Positions 60,316 through 64,000 of a stretch of 64,000 nucleotides of DNA are shown piece by piece (positions within the stretch are counted from its first letter, which is position 1; each line of letters opens with the position of its first letter). The translations under genes and the position numbers were made by a program. Origin of the DNA: Alphaproteobacteria bacterium (GTDB lineage Bacteria > Pseudomonadota > Alphaproteobacteria > UBA828); assembly GCA_022826665.1 (NCBI GenBank), contig JAJDUK010000024.1, positions 191,844-255,843 on the forward strand, in the 5' to 3' direction. The notes under the pieces are model-generated. The model was not told where the DNA came from. It did no database searches and saw only the letters and a program-made list of their open reading frames with translations.

Positions 60316-61626
60316 ATGCTTCCTGGGTGCCCGCCTATGCGTCGTGCGTCCCAGTCGCTATGGTCGCGCCCCGTGCCGCCCGCCTCTCTCTCACCCACTG
60401 TACCGCCCCACGAGCATGGCTATCGCTGGGCCATGCTGGGCGGGGTGTGGCTGATCTATTTCGGCTTCGGTCTGCTGTCGCTGGCGATGGCGCCGCTGGT
60501 CGATCCCATCAGCCGCGACCTCGGCCTCAGCTACACGACGATGGGCGCCATCCTGGGCGCCTGGCCGCTGGTCTATATCGTGGCGGCCGCGCCCTGCGGC
60601 GCCTTAGTCGACCGTGTCGGGCTCAAGTGGTCGCTGTTCCTGGCCGCCCTCATCATCACCGCATCGGGCGGACTGCGCATCGTCGCCGTCGACGCCGTCT
60701 CGATGTTCGTGGCGGTCGGGCTGTTCGGCATCGGCGGGCCGCTGGTCTCGATCGGCGCGCCCAAGGCGATCGCGCAATGGTTCGAAGGTGCCGAGCGCGG
60801 CTTCGCCATGGGCGTCTATATTACGGGCCCCTTCTTAGGCCACATCCTCGCGCTGGCGCTGACCAACAGCGTCCTGATGCCGTTCTTCGACGGGGATTGG
60901 CGCCTGGTCCTGTTGATCTATTCCGGCTTCATCCTCGCCTGCGGCATCGCCTGGTTCCTGCTCGGAAGCCACCCGATCAACCGCGTGGTCGAGCAGGCCG
61001 GGCTCCGCCGCGAGACCATCGCAGGCCAGATGGCCGTCTTCGGTGCGCTGCTACGCCTGCCGAGCATTCAGGTCATTCTGGCGATGAGCATCGGCGCCTT
61101 CTTTCTGCATCACGCGCTCGCCAACTGGCTGCCGGAGATGCTGCGCACCGGCGGCATGGCGCCGGATGAGGCCGGCATCTGGTCGGCCCTGCCGACGGCC
61201 GTCGGGATCGTGGGCGCGCTGATGATTCCGAGGCTCGCGACGCCGCCCAGGCGCTTCGCGATCCTCATCGCGCTCGCGCTTTGCACCGGCGCGGGCGCGC
61301 TGCTGCTGCTGGCCACGGGCGTGCCGGCGCTGGTGGTGGCGATGGTGCTGCAGGGCATCGGCCGCGGCTCGCTGATCGCGGTTCTGATTTTGGTGCTGAT
61401 GGAGACGCGCGGCGTCGATCCGCGCAACACCGGGGCGGCGGTCGGCCTGTTCTTCTCGGCGGCGGAGATCGGCGGCGTGCTGGGGCCGCTCGTGATCGGC
61501 GCAATGTGGGACCTGACCGGCGGGTTCGACGCGGGCCTAGGGCTCCTCGGCGCCGTGAGCGTCGCTATCGTGGGGCTGCTCTACCTCCACCGGGGGATCG
61601 AGCGCCGCGACATCGCCGCGGCTTGA
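60316..61626 (+). CDS. MFS transporter (CynX/NimT-like)
   Basis: 12-TM pattern; YFGFGLLSLAMAPLVDPISRDLGLSYTTMGAILGAWPLVY; start uncertain. Confidence 0.9.
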   Translation: MLPGCPPMRRASQSLWSRPVPPASLSPTVPPHEHGYRWAMLGGVWLIYFGFGLLSLAMAPLVDPISRDLGLSYTTMGAILGAWPLVYIVAAAPCGALVDRVGLKWSLFLAALIITASGGLRIVAVDAVSMFVAVGLFGIGGPLVSIGAPKAIAQWFEGAERGFAMGVYITGPFLGHILALALTNSVLMPFFDGDWRLVLLIYSGFILACGIAWFLLGSHPINRVVEQAGLRRETIAGQMAVFGALLRLPSIQVILAMSIGAFFLHHALANWLPEMLRTGGMAPDEAGIWSALPTAVGIVGALMIPRLATPPRRFAILIALALCTGAGALLLLATGVPALVVAMVLQGIGRGSLIAVLILVLMETRGVDPRNTGAAVGLFFSAAEIGGVLGPLVIGAMWDLTGGFDAGLGLLGAVSVAIVGLLYLHRGIERRDIAAA

Positions 61627-61630
61627 GCGT

Positions 61631-62944
61631 CTACTCCGCCGCGGCGGCCACCCGGCGTGCTGCACCGCGCCGCGGCTGGGGCGGCTTGTGGTACGCGCCA
61701 TCCTTCATGATCATCAGGATGTTGTTCTTGTCCTGGAACAGCGTGAGGTCCGCCAGCGGATCGCCGTCGATCATGATGAGGTCGGCGAGATAGCCCTCCT
61801 TGACCTCGCCCATCTCGGGGATACCGCTGCCCTGCGCGTTGGCGTGGGCGTAGAGCTCGCCGCCGAGCTTGGTGGCGGCGTGCAGCACCTCGGCGGGGGT
61901 GAAGTCGAAGTAGTTCACGAAGTGCTCGAAGTCGCGGGCGTCCGTGCCGTGCGGTACCCAGGCGAAGGCATAGTCGCCGAAGGGCAGCACGCGGACGCCG
62001 CGGGCGTGCAGCTTCTTGACGGTCTCGCTGACGATGGCGAGCTCGTGGTGGTGCCTGAGCGCAATCTCGCTCTCCGGCGGCATGCCGAATTCCGCAGACT
62101 CGTAGGCCGTGTTGTGGGTGATGCCGATTGCCGGCACGACGAAGACCTCGTCCTTGGCCGCCGCCAGCATGTCGATGGTCTCGTCGTCGGCGTAGGTCGC
62201 GTGGTGGATGATGTGGACGCCGTACTTCAGGCAGAACTGGACCGCCTCCGAGGTGCGCGCGTGGGCGCAGACTCGCCGGTTGCGCTGCCTCGCGACCTGG
62301 CAGACCGCGGCGACCTCCTCTTCCGTCATCACGGTCGTGTCGCCCCTGCCGTAGGGGTAAACGAACTCGTCGCTCGACGGCATGATCTTGAGGATGTCGA
62401 CGCCTTCGCGGCAGAGCATCCGCGCGGTCTGGCGGAACTGCTCCTCGCCGTCGCAGATGATCGAGAATGCCCCGTGGTACATGTGGAGCTGGCGCGCATC
62501 GCCCAGTCCGCCGGTGACCGTGAGCTCGGGCGAGGCGGCGAGGATGCGCGGCCCCTCGATCTGACCGGCGTTGACCGCGTTCCGAATCACGATGTCCATG
62601 CGGGTCTTGCCCGTCGCGGCGCAGACCAGGGCGGTGAAGCCGTGGTCGTACAGGATCTGGGCGTGCCGCATCGTGATCAGCGTGTTCTCCTCGGGCGGCG
62701 TATCGCCGAGGGAGTAGAGGGACGTCCCCTCCTCGGAATAGCCGATGTGGGAGTGACCGTTGACGAGGCCCGGCATCAGCGTTGCACCGCCGCCGTCCAC
62801 CACGTCCGCACCGTTCCGCTCGATGCGCTTCTTGCCCTTGACCACCTTCTTGATGCGGTTGCCCTGGACCAGAACCTCTCCCCGGTAGGACTTCTTGCCG
62901 GAGCCGTCGAAGATCGAGATGTTGGTGAATAGCGTCTGCGTCAT
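61631..62944 (-). CDS. amidohydrolase family protein
   Basis: DGGGATLMPGLVNGHSHIG, VCAHARTSEAVQFCLKYGVHIIHHATYAD, KEGYLADLIMIDGDPLADLTLFQDK. Confidence 0.93.
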   Translation of the reverse strand: MTQTLFTNISIFDGSGKKSYRGEVLVQGNRIKKVVKGKKRIERNGADVVDGGGATLMPGLVNGHSHIGYSEEGTSLYSLGDTPPEENTLITMRHAQILYDHGFTALVCAATGKTRMDIVIRNAVNAGQIEGPRILAASPELTVTGGLGDARQLHMYHGAFSIICDGEEQFRQTARMLCREGVDILKIMPSSDEFVYPYGRGDTTVMTEEEVAAVCQVARQRNRRVCAHARTSEAVQFCLKYGVHIIHHATYADDETIDMLAAAKDEVFVVPAIGITHNTAYESAEFGMPPESEIALRHHHELAIVSETVKKLHARGVRVLPFGDYAFAWVPHGTDARDFEHFVNYFDFTPAEVLHAATKLGGELYAHANAQGSGIPEMGEVKEGYLADLIMIDGDPLADLTLFQDKNNILMIMKDGAYHKPPQPRRGAARRVAAAAE

Positions 62945-63152
62945 GGTCGCCCCCTTGCCCGCTCGACTGCCGGCGAAGGGAGCGCGCCTGTCTCATCTTG
63001 TTATTGTTGGCGCCGACGCTCCGTCAGCCCCGCATCGCCGCTCATGCAACGAACGCGAGACCGCACCTGCCAGCCGATTCAACCGAAGTCCACTCGGTGC
63101 ACCCCGGTCACGCCGGTCAGTGTACTCGCACGCTCCACTCGCAACAATCGAA

Positions 63153-63170
63153 AGCCCGATGGCGCGGGCT
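63153..63170 (-). terminator. intrinsic terminator candidate after dioxygenase gene
   Basis: Minus strand AGCCCG-CGCCAT-CGGGCT followed by TTCGATTGTTG, abutting the stop codon. Confidence 0.55.
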
Positions 63171-63838
63171 CAGGCCGGCGGGAGCACGAAGTCGAAGCGC
63201 CCGCGCCAAGCGTCGTCGGCACGGTCGAGGCGCATCACCAGGTCGTCCCTGAAAATCCAGTCGTTGGCGTTGGCCTCCACCAGGTCCGGAAAGTAGACCT
63301 GGGTCGTGAGGACAGGGGTCGCCTCGCCTTGCACCTTCACGTGAATATGAGGCGTGCGGCCGGAATAGCGCACCGGCCGGACGGTCTCGAACCGGAACGC
63401 GCCGGCCGCATCGGTGAACTGATGCCCGCGATAGCGGAAGCCTCGATTGTCGTAGCGGCCGTCCTCGTCGCAATGCCAGATGTCTATCACGGCACCGGCG
63501 AGCGGCCGGCAGTCGTGCGAGAGCACCAGCCCTTCGAAGATAAGCGACTCGCCACGGGTGTCCGGCTCGCGCAGTGTGGCCCGCCGGGGCGTCAGCGGCG
63601 TGTAGAACGGCCCGGCCGTCGACGATCGCGTGCCGGCCGTGCATGCCGCAGGCGGCGCGAGACCGAGGCCGCGGTCGGCTGCCGGGCCCTTGAACGTGTA
63701 GCCCAGGGAGGCCCAGCCGGTGCGGGCGACGAGGGGCGCCGCTGCAGCGCCTCCGGCGGCGGCGAGCCCGGTCAGTGCCAATCGGCGCGTGACGGAGCGG
63801 TTCATCGCCCGGTCAGAGTAGCCGATCCTGGCCTGCAT
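63170..63838 (-). CDS. intradiol ring-cleavage dioxygenase-like protein, exported (Tat-like signal)
   Basis: NRSVTRRLALTGLAAAGGAAAAP; IDIWHCDEDGRYDN, TDAAGAFRFETVRPVRYSGRTPHIHVKV. Confidence 0.9.
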   Translation of the reverse strand: MQARIGYSDRAMNRSVTRRLALTGLAAAGGAAAAPLVARTGWASLGYTFKGPAADRGLGLAPPAACTAGTRSSTAGPFYTPLTPRRATLREPDTRGESLIFEGLVLSHDCRPLAGAVIDIWHCDEDGRYDNRGFRYRGHQFTDAAGAFRFETVRPVRYSGRTPHIHVKVQGEATPVLTTQVYFPDLVEANANDWIFRDDLVMRLDRADDAWRGRFDFVLPPA

Positions 63839-63863
63839 TTCTAACGACGGTCATGGCCTGGGT
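63834..63863. repeat. diverged half copy of the inverted-repeat end sequence
   Basis: GCATTTCTAACGACGGTCATGGCCTGGGTG aligned to GCATTTCTCACCACGGTCATGGTCTGCGCG with few mismatches; no second arm seen before the window edge. Confidence 0.5.
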
Positions 63864-63912
63864 GTACGTCGTGATTTTGCGAGGTTGAGAAATGCCGTGG
63901 TTTCGCTACGAT

Positions 63913-63949
63913 GTCTGTTTCCAATATACGGATACAGATGGAAACGGAC
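63913..63949. promoter_or_regulatory. operator-like inverted repeat abutting the start of the last gene
   Basis: GTCTGTTTCCA-N15-TGGAAACGGAC, 11-bp arms with one mismatch. Confidence 0.5.
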
Positions 63950-64000
63950 ATGGCTACCGCCGCTCACGACGATCTCGCCGAACAGCGCGGGAAGTTGCTC
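63938..64000 (+). CDS. start of truncated unknown gene
   Basis: ATG at 63938 or 63950 (METDMATAAHDDLAEQRGKLL), open to window end; too short to classify. Confidence 0.4.
   Translation, partial: METDMATAAHDDLAEQRGKLL

Overview
This 64 kb window of high-GC, alphaproteobacteria-like chromosome is densely coded and mostly metabolic. From left to right it contains: the end of a carbohydrate-type ABC importer; an aromatic/amine catabolic block (HPCD-like extradiol dioxygenase, P450, glutamine-synthetase-like ligase, ALDH, FAH-family hydrolase, acetoacetate-decarboxylase-like protein, MarR); a molybdopterin oxidoreductase near modABC; an orphan pstS plus a PhoB-type regulator; a DMFase-like large subunit with a tandem DUF1330 protein; an RND efflux pair; argE; a FadB-like fusion; rlmN; an IalB-like gene; def-COQ9; hemW-rdgB-rph; a fused hydantoinase A/B; a periplasmic nucleotide-salvage pair; an AT-richer accessory islet (two-TM/HEAT-like protein plus alpha/beta hydrolase); and miscellaneous catabolic genes. 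I recognised no rRNA, tRNA, CRISPR array, transposase or phage genes. The observations most worth checking are: (1) a helically phased array of DnaA-box-like 9-mers at about 32065-32129; (2) a family of hairpin-rich elements with a shared ~24-30 bp inverted terminal sequence at 36142-36408 and 44431-44536, plus a diverged half copy at 63834-63863; (3) a 29-aa single-TM ORF with a strong SD at 44563-44652, absent from the ORF track; (4) the AT-rich islet pair at 52557-55365 with an operator-like repeat upstream; and (5) several perfect palindromes in divergent promoters of the catabolic block. All product calls come from reading motifs by eye; no database search was run.
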